Positions 42,435 through 50,936 of a DNA stretch of 64,000 nt are shown here, in pieces (within the stretch, counting starts at the first letter, position 1; every line of letters begins with the position of its first letter). Location of the stretch: assembly GCA_910578715.1 (NCBI GenBank), contig CAJTRL010000007.1:18899-82898 (forward strand). Reading direction: 5' to 3'. The position numbers were made by a program, and so were the translations under genes. Under the pieces are notes generated by a model. That model worked only from the letters and a program-made list of their open reading frames with translations, was not told where the DNA came from and ran no database searches. This DNA is from an uncultured Lachnospiraceae bacterium. Lineage in GTDB: Bacteria; Bacillota; Clostridia; Lachnospirales; Lachnospiraceae.

Positions 42435-45400
42435 CAACAAATTTCGATATATTCATGCGGGAACCCCAATTTTCGTCTTTTGCAGATGTGGCGGTATCGG
42501 CGGAAAAGCTCATTTTAGCAGACCCGGCGGCGAGCATTATCAATAGCCGCAGGGCGATGGAGTTTGCCGTTAAATGGATGTATTCGGTGGATAAAGAGCT
42601 TGAGCTGCCCCGTCCCGATAATTTGCTGAGCCTTATGAACGCAGAGGATTACAGAGAGATTGTAGGGCCCGATTTGTGGAAGCGGATGGACTATATCCGA
42701 AGATGCGGGAATAATACGGCGCATGGCAGCCGGAGGCCCGGAAAAGACGAGGCGATGCTCTGTCTGGAAAATTTGTTTATATATCTCGATTTTGTAGCGT
42801 GTTGCTATTCGGAAGAATATAAAGAGCACTTTTTTGACAAAAGCATTATCGAGGAACGGATTGAGAAAGCGAAGCAGTCGAAAAAGGAAGCGGAGGCAAT
42901 CCGGTATGAGCTTGCGGGAAAAATAGAGGAATTAGCGCGTAAAGAACTGGATTTAAAAAGACTTTCGGAAGAAAATGTGTCTTTGAAAGAGGCGCTCTCG
43001 GCGCGCAGACAGGAGCGGCAGCCGGGATATGTTCCGAAGCCGTTAGACTTGTCGGAATATGAGACGAGAAAACTTTATATTGACGAAATGCTGGCGGATG
43101 TGGGATGGAGTGAGGGCAGAGACTGGTTAAATGAAGTGGAAATAAAGGGAATGCCAAACAAGTCAGGGGTCGGATATGCGGATTATATACTTTATGACGA
43201 CGCGCACAGGCCGTTAGCTGTGGTGGAAGCCAAAAGGACTTGTGAGGACGTTGCAAAAGGCCGGCAGCAGGCGAAATTATATGCAGATTCCTTAGAAAAG
43301 GAATATGGCAGAAGACCGGTTATTTTCCTGACGAACGGATTTGATACCCGGATAGTGGACGGGCAGCACCCGGAAAGAAAGGTATCAGTTATTTATTCAA
43401 AAAGAGATTTGGAAAAATGGTTTCATCTGAGGGGGGCGCGGGTGTCTCTTCAAAATATATGCGTGAATAAAAAGATTGCCGGAAGGTATTATCAGGAAGG
43501 TGCTGTCAGGGCGGTTTGCGATGCTTTTGATAAAAAGAATCGCAGAAAAGCGCTGCTCGTTATGGCTACCGGTTCAGGTAAGACCCGTACGGTCATCGGA
43601 TTGTGCAAGGTGCTTCTGGATGCGGGATGGATTAAGAACATTCTTTTCCTGGCGGACCGCAACGCGCTCGTTACACAGGCGAAGCGAAGGTTTACTAATC
43701 TGCTTCCGGATTTATCGGTAACAAACCTGGTGGAAGAGAAGGACAATTATCATGCGCACGGTATTTTTTCGACCTATCAGACCATGATGTCCTGTATTGA
43801 TTCTGTCCGGGACGAGGAAGGAAAGCTGTTTACGCCGGGACATTTTGACCTGATTATCTGCGATGAGGCGCATCGTTCCATTTACAATAAATATCGCGAT
43901 ATTTTTCGGTATTTTGACGCACCGCTTATCGGACTTACGGCGACGCCAAAGGATGAAATAGATAAAAATACTTATGAAGTTTTTGAACTGGAAAACGGTG
44001 TTCCGACCTATGGATATGAGCTGGCCCAGGCCGTTCAGGACGGGTATCTTGTGGATTTTCTGTCCGTCGAGACAAAGCTGAAATTTATTGAACAGGGGAT
44101 TGTCTATGACGAACTTTCGGAGGAGGAAAAAGCCGAGTATGAGGCGACTTTTGAAAAGGAGGACGGGAAAATTCCGGAAAGAATTGCTTCGTCGGCCTTA
44201 AATGACTGGATATTGAATGAAGATACCATAAAACAGGCGCTGCATATTTTGATGACAGAGGGGCTTCATATCGCATATGGCGCGAAAATTGGCAAGACGA
44301 TTATTTTTGCACGGAACCATGCGCATGCGGAAAAAATACGGGAAATTTTTTATAAGGAATATCCTGGTCTTACAGGATATGCCGAAGTCATTGACCGATG
44401 CACGAGCTATGCACAGAGGGCAATTGACGATTTTTCCGACCCAGTGAAACTGCCGCAGATAGCGATATCTGTCGATATGCTGGACACAGGGATTGATGTG
44501 CCAGAAATTCTGAATCTTGTCTTTTTCAAAAAGGTGATGAGCAAAGCGAAGTTCTGGCAGATGATTGGGCGGGGAACCAGACTTTGCGAGGGGCTTCTCG
44601 ACGGAGAGGATAAAAGGAATTTTTATATTTTTGATTTTTGCGGTAATTTTGAGTTCTTCCGCATGAATAAGGGAAAGCCTACGGCGAATATGGCCGCGCT
44701 TCAGGGGGCGGTTTTTCAGTTGCAGTTTGAAATCGCATACAAATTACAGGCGATAGAATATCAGACGAAGCGCCTTATTGCTTACCGCAATGCGCTGGTC
44801 GGAGAGATGACCGGGAAAGTGAGGGCTTTAAACCGGGAAAATTTTGCGGTCAGGCAGCATTTGAAATATGTCGATTTCTATTCGGAGGAAAGAGGTTACG
44901 GGACGATTACTTTTGAAGATACGGTTACTGTGCGGGAGGAGCTTGCACCGCTGATTCTGCCGGAACAGGAAGAGGCGGAAGCGCTCCGATTCGATGCGCT
45001 GCTGTACAGCATCGAGCTGGCATATCTGACGGGGAAAAAGCATGTCAGAGCGCGGAACGACCTGTATAAAAAGGTTGATGCGGTTTCGTCGGTTGCCAAT
45101 ATTCCCGAAATTATGGTACAGGGGTCTCTGATAGAAAAAATACTACATACGGATTATCTGGAAAATGCTGGCATCGACGAGCTGGAAGAGATACGGAGAA
45201 AACTTCGGAATCTTATGAAGTATATTCCGAAATCGAAACGCCGTTATGATACGAATTTCACGGATGAAATTTTGGAAATGCAGTGGAATGAAGCGGAGCT
45301 GGAAAACGATGACCTGAAAAATTATAAGGCGAGGGCGGAATACTATATCAGGGCGCATCAGAACCAGACGGCAATAGCTAAGCTGAAAACAAACCAGCCG

Positions 45401-45772
45401 CTGACGGAGGCGGACATCGAAAGTCTGGAAAAGATTTTATGGAGCGAGGTGGGTTCCAGACAGGATTATGAACAGGAATTTGGCGATAAGCCGTTGGGCG
45501 AATTTGTCCGGGAAATCGTGGGCCTTGACATGAATGCCGCTAAAGAGGCGTTTGCGGTATTTTTAAATGACATGAATCTCGACGGCAGGCAGATTTATTT
45601 TGTCAATCAGATTGTGGAGTATATCGTTCATAACGGAATGCTGAAGGACTTTTCCGTGTTACAGGAACCGCCTTTTACGGACAGGGGAAGTGTGGCGGCG
45701 GTTTTTAGCGATGTAGCGGTGTGGATGGAAATCCGGAAAGTCATCGAACGCATTAATGCGAATGCGGCTTAG
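42431..45772 (+). CDS. hsdR: Type I restriction-modification system, endonuclease/translocase subunit (EcoEI-like)
   Basis: A 1113-residue protein. Residues 1-115 resemble DUF4145, followed by a charged coiled coil (to about 200). A nuclease domain contains YADYILYD and VVEAKR (near 262). The helicase has MATGSGKTRTVIGL (Walker A, near 380), IICDEAHRS (near 477), SVDMLDTGIDVPEI and WQMIGRGTRL. The C-terminal part should bind the methyltransferase. It translocates and cuts DNA bearing unmodified sites. GGGAGG precedes the start, which overlaps the winged-helix remnant by four bases. Confidence 0.96.
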   Translation: MTTNFDIFMREPQFSSFADVAVSAEKLILADPAASIINSRRAMEFAVKWMYSVDKELELPRPDNLLSLMNAEDYREIVGPDLWKRMDYIRRCGNNTAHGSRRPGKDEAMLCLENLFIYLDFVACCYSEEYKEHFFDKSIIEERIEKAKQSKKEAEAIRYELAGKIEELARKELDLKRLSEENVSLKEALSARRQERQPGYVPKPLDLSEYETRKLYIDEMLADVGWSEGRDWLNEVEIKGMPNKSGVGYADYILYDDAHRPLAVVEAKRTCEDVAKGRQQAKLYADSLEKEYGRRPVIFLTNGFDTRIVDGQHPERKVSVIYSKRDLEKWFHLRGARVSLQNICVNKKIAGRYYQEGAVRAVCDAFDKKNRRKALLVMATGSGKTRTVIGLCKVLLDAGWIKNILFLADRNALVTQAKRRFTNLLPDLSVTNLVEEKDNYHAHGIFSTYQTMMSCIDSVRDEEGKLFTPGHFDLIICDEAHRSIYNKYRDIFRYFDAPLIGLTATPKDEIDKNTYEVFELENGVPTYGYELAQAVQDGYLVDFLSVETKLKFIEQGIVYDELSEEEKAEYEATFEKEDGKIPERIASSALNDWILNEDTIKQALHILMTEGLHIAYGAKIGKTIIFARNHAHAEKIREIFYKEYPGLTGYAEVIDRCTSYAQRAIDDFSDPVKLPQIAISVDMLDTGIDVPEILNLVFFKKVMSKAKFWQMIGRGTRLCEGLLDGEDKRNFYIFDFCGNFEFFRMNKGKPTANMAALQGAVFQLQFEIAYKLQAIEYQTKRLIAYRNALVGEMTGKVRALNRENFAVRQHLKYVDFYSEERGYGTITFEDTVTVREELAPLILPEQEEAEALRFDALLYSIELAYLTGKKHVRARNDLYKKVDAVSSVANIPEIMVQGSLIEKILHTDYLENAGIDELEEIRRKLRNLMKYIPKSKRRYDTNFTDEILEMQWNEAELENDDLKNYKARAEYYIRAHQNQTAIAKLKTNQPLTEADIESLEKILWSEVGSRQDYEQEFGDKPLGEFVREIVGLDMNAAKEAFAVFLNDMNLDGRQIYFVNQIVEYIVHNGMLKDFSVLQEPPFTDRGSVAAVFSDVAVWMEIRKVIERINANAA

Positions 45773-45819
45773 GGACGTGCAAGGGAATAACAGCCCGCAG
45801 ACTGCCATTCCCCTTGTGA

Positions 45820-45836
45820 AACCGGAAAACCCGGTT
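45820..45836. terminator. Possible bidirectional terminator between hsdR and the hydrolase gene
   Basis: AACCGG-AAAAC-CCGGTT lies between two convergent genes, with AT-rich sequence on both sides. The stem is only 6 bp. A second imperfect pairing (AAGGGAAT with ATTCCCCTT) lies just upstream at about 45781-45815. Confidence 0.45.
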
Positions 45837-45841
45837 ATAAA

Positions 45842-46816
45842 TTATTTGAGATTTTCCATAAAAAACGCTTCCAGTTTATCGAACGGGATGATATCGGTCC
45901 TGTCATATAAATCCGTGTGCACCGCATCGGGGATGAGGAGCAGTTCTTTGTTATCGCCCTTCAATTCTTTATAGGCATCCTTGCTGAAATAACAGGAATG
46001 CGCTTTTTCTCCGTGGACGAGAAGCACTGCGCTGCGGATTTCACTGCTGTACTGCAAAATGGGCATATTCAGAAAGGACAGGGTGGAAGTGATGTTCCAG
46101 CCGCCGTTGGAGTTTAAGGAGCGTTTGTGATACCCTCTTTTGGTCTTATAATAATCATAATAATCTTTTACGAAAAAGGGCGCGTCTTCCGGGAGCGTAT
46201 CGGCAACGCCGCCGCCGAGCTCATAGTTTCCGCTCCGATAGTCTTTGATTCGCTGGGCATTCAGGGCTTTACGTTTCTCATAACGGGCTTCTTCGCTGTC
46301 CTCGGCATCAAAATATCCTCTGGCGTTGACGCGGGTCATGTCGTACATGGTGGAAGCAACGGTGGCTTTGATTCTCGTGTCGATGGCCGCCGCATTCAGG
46401 GCCATGCCGCCCCATCCGCAGATACCGATGATGCCGATTTTTTCCGCATCCACCTGTTCCTGAACGGAAAGAAAATCGACGGCCGCCTGGAAATCTTCCG
46501 TGTTGATATCCGGGGAAGCTACATATCTGGGCGTCCCGCCGCTTTCTCCCGTAAAAGACGGGTCAAAGGCGATTGTCAGAAAGCCTCTTTCGGCCATTGT
46601 CTGTGCATACAGTCCGGCAGCCTGCTCCTTGACGGCTCCAAAAGGGCCGCATACGGCGAGGGCGGGCAGCTTTCCGGTAAGATTTTTCGGCTCATATAAA
46701 TCGGCCGCCAGCGTGATGCCGTAGCGGTTATGAAAGGTTATTTTACGGTGATTAACTTTTTCGCTTTGGAGAAATGTTTTATCCCATTCCTGTGTCAGAT
46801 TCAGATTTTCTTCCAT
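45842..46816 (-). CDS. Alpha/beta hydrolase (dienelactone hydrolase/YcjY-like)
   Basis: A 324-residue hydrolase. The nucleophile elbow reads GICGWGG (131-137) with Cys133 in the nucleophile position, as in dienelactone hydrolases, rather than the common Ser. The GPFGAVKEQAAGLYAQ oxyanion region, FDPSFTGESGG and a late PDAVHTDLYD histidine complete the family pattern. AGGAGG precedes the start. It diverges from a LysR regulator that probably controls it. The substrate is unknown. Confidence 0.85.
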   Translation of the reverse strand: MEENLNLTQEWDKTFLQSEKVNHRKITFHNRYGITLAADLYEPKNLTGKLPALAVCGPFGAVKEQAAGLYAQTMAERGFLTIAFDPSFTGESGGTPRYVASPDINTEDFQAAVDFLSVQEQVDAEKIGIIGICGWGGMALNAAAIDTRIKATVASTMYDMTRVNARGYFDAEDSEEARYEKRKALNAQRIKDYRSGNYELGGGVADTLPEDAPFFVKDYYDYYKTKRGYHKRSLNSNGGWNITSTLSFLNMPILQYSSEIRSAVLLVHGEKAHSCYFSKDAYKELKGDNKELLLIPDAVHTDLYDRTDIIPFDKLEAFFMENLK

Positions 46817-46847
46817 TATTTCGGACCTCCTGTATTTGATATGTATT

Positions 46848-46877
46848 ATTTTACAGGATTGAATATGTTATGTCTAA
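46848..46877 (-). promoter_or_regulatory. Possible promoter of the hydrolase gene
   Basis: On the minus strand TTAGAC (46877-46872) and TAAAAT (46853-46848) are 18 bp apart. It overlaps the LysR promoter on the other strand. Confidence 0.4.
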
Positions 46878-46887
46878 TTGTTATAAT
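46859..46887 (+). promoter_or_regulatory. Sigma-A promoter of the LysR gene
   Basis: TTGAAT at 46859-46864, 17 bp, perfect TATAAT at 46882-46887, about 124 bases before the start codon at 47011. Confidence 0.65.
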
Positions 46888-47010
46888 TTATATCATGTTA
46901 TTCCGCAGAAGAATTTCACGCGCCATAGAAATATTGGAATAGCAGACTGTAATATCGGAATAAAATTGTCTGTGAAAACAGGCGGATGGGAAAGGAGCAG
47001 GGTTATTAAT

Positions 47011-47889
47011 ATGGAAATACGGGTACTGCGTTATTTTCTGGAAATTGCGCGGGAAGGAAATATGTCTAGGGCAGCCGAGCGGCTTCATGTGACACAGCCG
47101 ACGCTTTCCAAGCAGATGAAAGACTTGGAGCGGGAGCTTGGGAAAAAGCTGTTCCGAAGGGGAAGCGCCAGCGTCAGCCTGACCGAGGAAGGATTGATTC
47201 TCAGAAAAAGGGCGGAAGATTTGCTGGATATGGCGGAGCGTATAGAAAACGAGTTCCGTTCAATGGACGATATTACAGGGGGAGATGTTTATATCGGCTG
47301 TGCGGAATCCTATCTGATAAAATATCTGGCCCGTGCGGTGAAAGAACTGCATCGGAAATATCCGGGCATCCAGTACCATATTACGAGCGGGGGAACGGAA
47401 CAGGCCGTGGAAAGGCTGGACCGCGGGCTGTTCGATATGGCAATTATTGTAGAACCGCCGGATTTATCAAAATATAATTATCTGGAAGTGCCGGAATGCG
47501 ACAGGTGGGGAGCGGTGCTGCGAAAAGACTGTCCGCTGGCGGAAAAAGAGAAAATTACGGTGGAAGATTTGCAGCCCTATCCGATTTTTTGCTCGGAACA
47601 GTCCGCAAAGGCGGATTTGCCGCGGTGGTGTGGAGAAAAGGCTGACCGTCTGAACATTCTGGCGACCTTTAATCTGGCGAATAACGGAGCGGTCTTCGTA
47701 CGGGAAGGGCTTGGCGTCCAGCTTACCTTTGACCATTTGATTGAAATGCCGGAAGAGGGGCCGCTGTGTTTCCGGCCGCTTTCCCCGGCGCTTTATAATA
47801 AGATGTATATTATCTGGAAAAAATATCAGGTGTTTACCCCGGCGGCGCAGCTTTTGCTGGAAGAGGTAAAAAAGGTTTTACAGGCATAA
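47011..47889 (+). CDS. LysR-family transcriptional regulator
   Basis: A 292-residue regulator. Residues 1-60 hold the winged helix (MEIRVLRYFLEIAREGNMS, then RAAERLHVTQPTLSKQMKDL). Residues 90-290 form the periplasmic-binding-like effector domain (DVYIGCAESYLIKYLARAV, FDMAIIVEPPD). The start at 47011 is set by the universal N-terminus; the frame extends to 46870 without a site. AAAGGAG lies 13 bases upstream. It is divergent from the hydrolase gene with overlapping promoters, the usual LysR arrangement. Confidence 0.93.
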   Translation: MEIRVLRYFLEIAREGNMSRAAERLHVTQPTLSKQMKDLERELGKKLFRRGSASVSLTEEGLILRKRAEDLLDMAERIENEFRSMDDITGGDVYIGCAESYLIKYLARAVKELHRKYPGIQYHITSGGTEQAVERLDRGLFDMAIIVEPPDLSKYNYLEVPECDRWGAVLRKDCPLAEKEKITVEDLQPYPIFCSEQSAKADLPRWCGEKADRLNILATFNLANNGAVFVREGLGVQLTFDHLIEMPEEGPLCFRPLSPALYNKMYIIWKKYQVFTPAAQLLLEEVKKVLQA

Positions 47890-47896
47890 CGACCCA

Positions 47897-47928
47897 AACT
47901 GCCTTTGGCGAAAGGTTTTCGGGCAGTT
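47897..47928. terminator. Stem-loop between convergent LysR and ATP-grasp genes
   Basis: AACTGCC at 47897-47903 pairs with GGCAGTT at 47922-47928, with inner CCTTT/AAAGG pairing. There is no strong T run, so termination is likely but not certain. Confidence 0.5.
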
Positions 47929-48892
47929 ATAGCTTTAAGGTCATCAAATCCGTATATTTTAACATACAGATTCTTTCTTCATAATTTCCGATATCATCCG
48001 GGTTTTCCGTGCCGGAAAGATTGGCGGCAATCAGCCGTGGGAAGTTCACGCCGCAGGCGTGGGCGTGGGGATAGCCGCCGCCGAAGCGGGGATTGATTTC
48101 GGAAATATAATAATGGCCGTCTATGCAGAAAACGTCCATATCAACAGGCCCGGACAGGGACAGGGAGGCCGCCGTTTTCCGTATCAGGGAAAAAAGAGCT
48201 TCGTCCTTTATGGAAACGGATTTTTCCGTTTCTCCGGCGCGCATCCGCAGTTTTTTCTTGGTAAAAATAGAAACGGGTCTGTGGGAAAGCATATCGATAT
48301 ACAAATCAACGCCGTACTCTTCCCCTTCCGCAAATTGCTGAATCAGCATGTTTTCCGAACTATATTTGCATAGGACGCTCAGCAAGTCCATGTTATCGAC
48401 TTTCTGAATGCCGATGCTGCCGCATCCGCGGATGGGTTTGATAAATACCGGGAAGTGCATTTCTCCGGCTTCAAGGCGTTTCTGAAATTCATCCAGATTC
48501 TGACAGCTTGGGAGCACGGGAAGTCCGTTTTGTTTCATATGTTGGTAAAAAGCATATTTATCCCGGCACAGTTCGATAGTTTCTTTTTCGGAAACGATTG
48601 GCGTGATGCCGGCCTGTGCAAATTTTTCCCGGTGGGAAGCGATGAGAAACAGCTCGTCTTCCTGTAAAGGCAGCAGCGCGTCAATTTTTTCTTTTTTACA
48701 AATGTCGAGAATGACGTCCAGATAATCCGGCGCTGTCATGCGCGGCACCAGATAATGGGCGTCCGCCTCATAAAGAGCGGGCGCATAGGCGCTGCAGTCC
48801 GTGCCAATAACCCGGTCTGCGCCGCTGCCGGATTCTTTAAAATAGCGCATCAGTTTATTTCTCGTGCCGCAGCTTAATATCAGAATGTTCAT
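47927..48892 (-). CDS. ATP-grasp domain ligase
   Basis: A 321-residue protein. The pre-ATP-grasp domain (MNILILSCGTRNKL... to residue 100) is followed by the ATP-binding lobe: VFIKPIRGCGSIGI (Lys152), EEYGVDLYID and the metal motif EINPRFGGG (265-273). Such proteins join a carboxylate to an amine through an acyl phosphate. It lies ten bases downstream of the decarboxylase gene on the same strand. The two probably make and attach an amine. The substrate is unknown. Confidence 0.87.
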   Translation of the reverse strand: MNILILSCGTRNKLMRYFKESGSGADRVIGTDCSAYAPALYEADAHYLVPRMTAPDYLDVILDICKKEKIDALLPLQEDELFLIASHREKFAQAGITPIVSEKETIELCRDKYAFYQHMKQNGLPVLPSCQNLDEFQKRLEAGEMHFPVFIKPIRGCGSIGIQKVDNMDLLSVLCKYSSENMLIQQFAEGEEYGVDLYIDMLSHRPVSIFTKKKLRMRAGETEKSVSIKDEALFSLIRKTAASLSLSGPVDMDVFCIDGHYYISEINPRFGGGYPHAHACGVNFPRLIAANLSGTENPDDIGNYEERICMLKYTDLMTLKL

Positions 48893-48902
48893 AAAAATTC
48901 TC

Positions 48903-50114
48903 CTATTCGCTTGCCGTTTCCAGCACCGCTCCCTGTATATAGTCTTCCGGCGTCCATTTTCTGCGCACCCGTATCAGCCTGTCACCGCGCCGGATGTAAA
49001 CGGCGGGAAAATACTGGATGAAAAGAGGGTTCAGGCTCATCGTGTAACCGCCGACGTTTTCATATACAATCCGGTCGCCGGGAACGAGTTCCGGGCTGTT
49101 TTCATGGGTAAACATACGGTCGCATTCCATACAGGTGTAACCGCTGATAATTTGCTGCGGTATAAGCGGCCTGTCGTCAGGGTTTTCCTTTGCATAGTCC
49201 ACGTGAAAAAGATGAGAAGTTTTAATCATGGTTGCGTCGATGTTGAACCGGCTGCCGTCGGTCATGACATAGCGGGTGCCTTTGATATCTCTTGTGTCGA
49301 AAACGGAAGTCACAAAAGTGGTGCATTTGGATATCAGAGAGATGCCCGGTTCCACAATTAATCTGGTTTGTCCGGGCACAAAGCATCTCGACAGTTCTTT
49401 GGCCACGGCCGGAAAATAATCGGGATATTCGGGTCTGCCTTCCATGCCGCCGCAATAGCCGCCGCCCAAATCCACATAGGATAAAGAAAGTTGAAATTCC
49501 TGCTGTAATTTACAGGCCATTTGCGCAATCGAACGGAAAATGCTGACGCTCCGGGATTTGCTGCTGGAATGAAGATGCAGACCGGAAACGGAAACATTGG
49601 GAATTTGCCGCAGAAGCTGTAAGGCCTCCGCAAATTTTCCGGTTTCATAACAAAAGCCGAAACGTCCGCTGACTTCGCCCATCGTCGTTTCCCCCGGACA
49701 CATTTTTTCCAGGTCAAAGTTGGCGCGGATGCCGACGGCAAAAGTCTGTTCCGGGTATTCGGAGGCGAGTCGGTAAAGCCAGGAGATTTCCATGCGGGAA
49801 TCCAGATTGACATAACCGCCCGCCAGCAGAACTTCGCGGAAGGAAGATTCGCTTTTATAGGGGCCGTTATAGATGATTTCCCGGTTTTCGTAACCCAGGC
49901 GGCGGGCAAGCAGATATTCGTCTTCGGAAACGACTTCCGCATAAGCGCCGTTTTTTTTCACAAAAGAAACGAGCCAGGGAAGGGAGTTCGTCTTAAAGGA
50001 ATATCCGACCAGATAATTGCTCCAGTTTTGCTGAAGGGAGTCTGTCAGCATTTGATAATATTTTGACAGAATCGCCTCGTCAATGACAAAATAAGGGGTC
50101 TGTAATAGTTCCAT
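48903..50114 (-). CDS. PLP-dependent decarboxylase, fold type III (DAP/ornithine decarboxylase-like)
   Basis: A 403-residue enzyme. YSFKTN holds the PLP lysine (residue 41), then HLHSSSKSR, LSYVDLGGGYCGG and EPGISLISKCTTF form the barrel phosphate site. The C-terminal domain has GYTCMECDRM with the catalytic cysteine and ENVGGYTMS. These mark a basic amino acid or diaminopimelate-type decarboxylase, but specificity residues are not diagnostic. It is co-transcribed with the ATP-grasp gene. It is not obviously the housekeeping LysA. Confidence 0.86.
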   Translation of the reverse strand: MELLQTPYFVIDEAILSKYYQMLTDSLQQNWSNYLVGYSFKTNSLPWLVSFVKKNGAYAEVVSEDEYLLARRLGYENREIIYNGPYKSESSFREVLLAGGYVNLDSRMEISWLYRLASEYPEQTFAVGIRANFDLEKMCPGETTMGEVSGRFGFCYETGKFAEALQLLRQIPNVSVSGLHLHSSSKSRSVSIFRSIAQMACKLQQEFQLSLSYVDLGGGYCGGMEGRPEYPDYFPAVAKELSRCFVPGQTRLIVEPGISLISKCTTFVTSVFDTRDIKGTRYVMTDGSRFNIDATMIKTSHLFHVDYAKENPDDRPLIPQQIISGYTCMECDRMFTHENSPELVPGDRIVYENVGGYTMSLNPLFIQYFPAVYIRRGDRLIRVRRKWTPEDYIQGAVLETASE

Positions 50115-50148
50115 TGTGTCGCACCTTTCGGATTTACTTTCTATTCAA

Positions 50149-50177
50149 ATATTATCCTATTTGGGAAAAAGTTGCAA
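50149..50177 (-). promoter_or_regulatory. Promoter of the decarboxylase/ATP-grasp pair
   Basis: On the minus strand TTGCAA (50177-50172) and TAATAT (50154-50149) are 17 bp apart, 34 bases upstream of the decarboxylase start. Confidence 0.45.
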
Positions 50178-50281
50178 GATGATACGGGCCTGCTCATAAA
50201 TACTGCTTGAATCTCATGAAGCATACACCCGACAGGGAATCAGGCATAGTATAAAAAGAAAGTGTAGCGGAGGTCTGCATC

Positions 50282-50767
50282 ATGATGAAAGATGTAACAC
50301 CCGGAATGATTTTTACGGATATACTAAGAAGCGGTACGCCGGACGCTGTGGCATGGATGAAAGGAAATGCGCAGAACCCTCAGTTGAGCGGTGCTGTGAA
50401 GTTTTATTCCACACCCTATGGGGGCGTGCTGGTGGAGGCGGAAATTTTTGGACTTCCTAATATCGAGACACAGTTTTCATCGGATTTCTATGCGATGCAC
50501 ATACATGAAAACGGCGACTGTACACTGCCGTTTGACAAGACAGGAAATCATTATAATCCGACAAAAGAAGAACATCCCAATCACGCGGGGGATATGGTTC
50601 CGCTGATGGGAAATCAGGGATATGCCTGGCTTGCGTTTTATGATAAGCGCTTCCAGATTTCTGAAATCATCGGAAGAAGCGTTATCATACACCAGATGCC
50701 GGATGACTTTATAACCCAGCCTTCGGGAAATGCCGGAGAGAAAATTGGATGCGGCGTAATACGGTGA
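50282..50767 (+). CDS. Cu/Zn superoxide dismutase-like protein, cytoplasmic form
   Basis: A 161-residue protein with the metal-ligand pattern of SodC: HIHENGDC (His73, His75), GNHYNP (His90), HPNHAGD (His98, His101) and SVIIHQMPDD (His137). The usual disulphide and signal peptide are absent, so it stays inside the cell. This variant is common in Firmicutes, and true dismutase activity has not been shown for all of them. It is a single gene with a GGAGG site and its own terminator. It has no clear link to the glycan genes. Confidence 0.86.
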   Translation: MMKDVTPGMIFTDILRSGTPDAVAWMKGNAQNPQLSGAVKFYSTPYGGVLVEAEIFGLPNIETQFSSDFYAMHIHENGDCTLPFDKTGNHYNPTKEEHPNHAGDMVPLMGNQGYAWLAFYDKRFQISEIIGRSVIIHQMPDDFITQPSGNAGEKIGCGVIR

Positions 50768-50787
50768 GAGGGCTGGAAAGACGAAAG

Positions 50788-50818
50788 GAGGGGTCAGAAA
50801 CCTGACGGCCCCTCTTTT
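50788..50818 (+). terminator. Rho-independent terminator after the SOD-like gene
   Basis: GAGGGG plus TCAG (50788-50797) pair with CTGA and CCCCTC (50802-50814), with a 3-base bulge, followed by TTTT. Confidence 0.8.
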
Positions 50819-50904
50819 GGACAGAAAAATAAGATATGCCGGTTGCTTTTAGGTATCGGAATGAGTATACTGAGAAAAGAAAGTGGATGGAATCTGGAAA
50901 CAAG

Positions 50905-50922
50905 TGTCTGCTAAAGCAGACA
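50905..50922 (+). repeat. Small pre-start hairpin (TGTCTGC-TAAA-GCAGACA)
   Basis: A perfect 7-bp stem with a TAAA loop, followed by GATGGGTATA and the start codon 15 bases on. It is one of the recurring hairpin family. Confidence 0.6.
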
Positions 50923-50936
50923 GATGGGTATAATTT

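Noticed and set aside
50282..50767. The SOD-like gene as part of the glycan or decarboxylase system
   Set aside because: It is transcribed as a single gene between a divergent operon and its own terminator, with no functional link visible.
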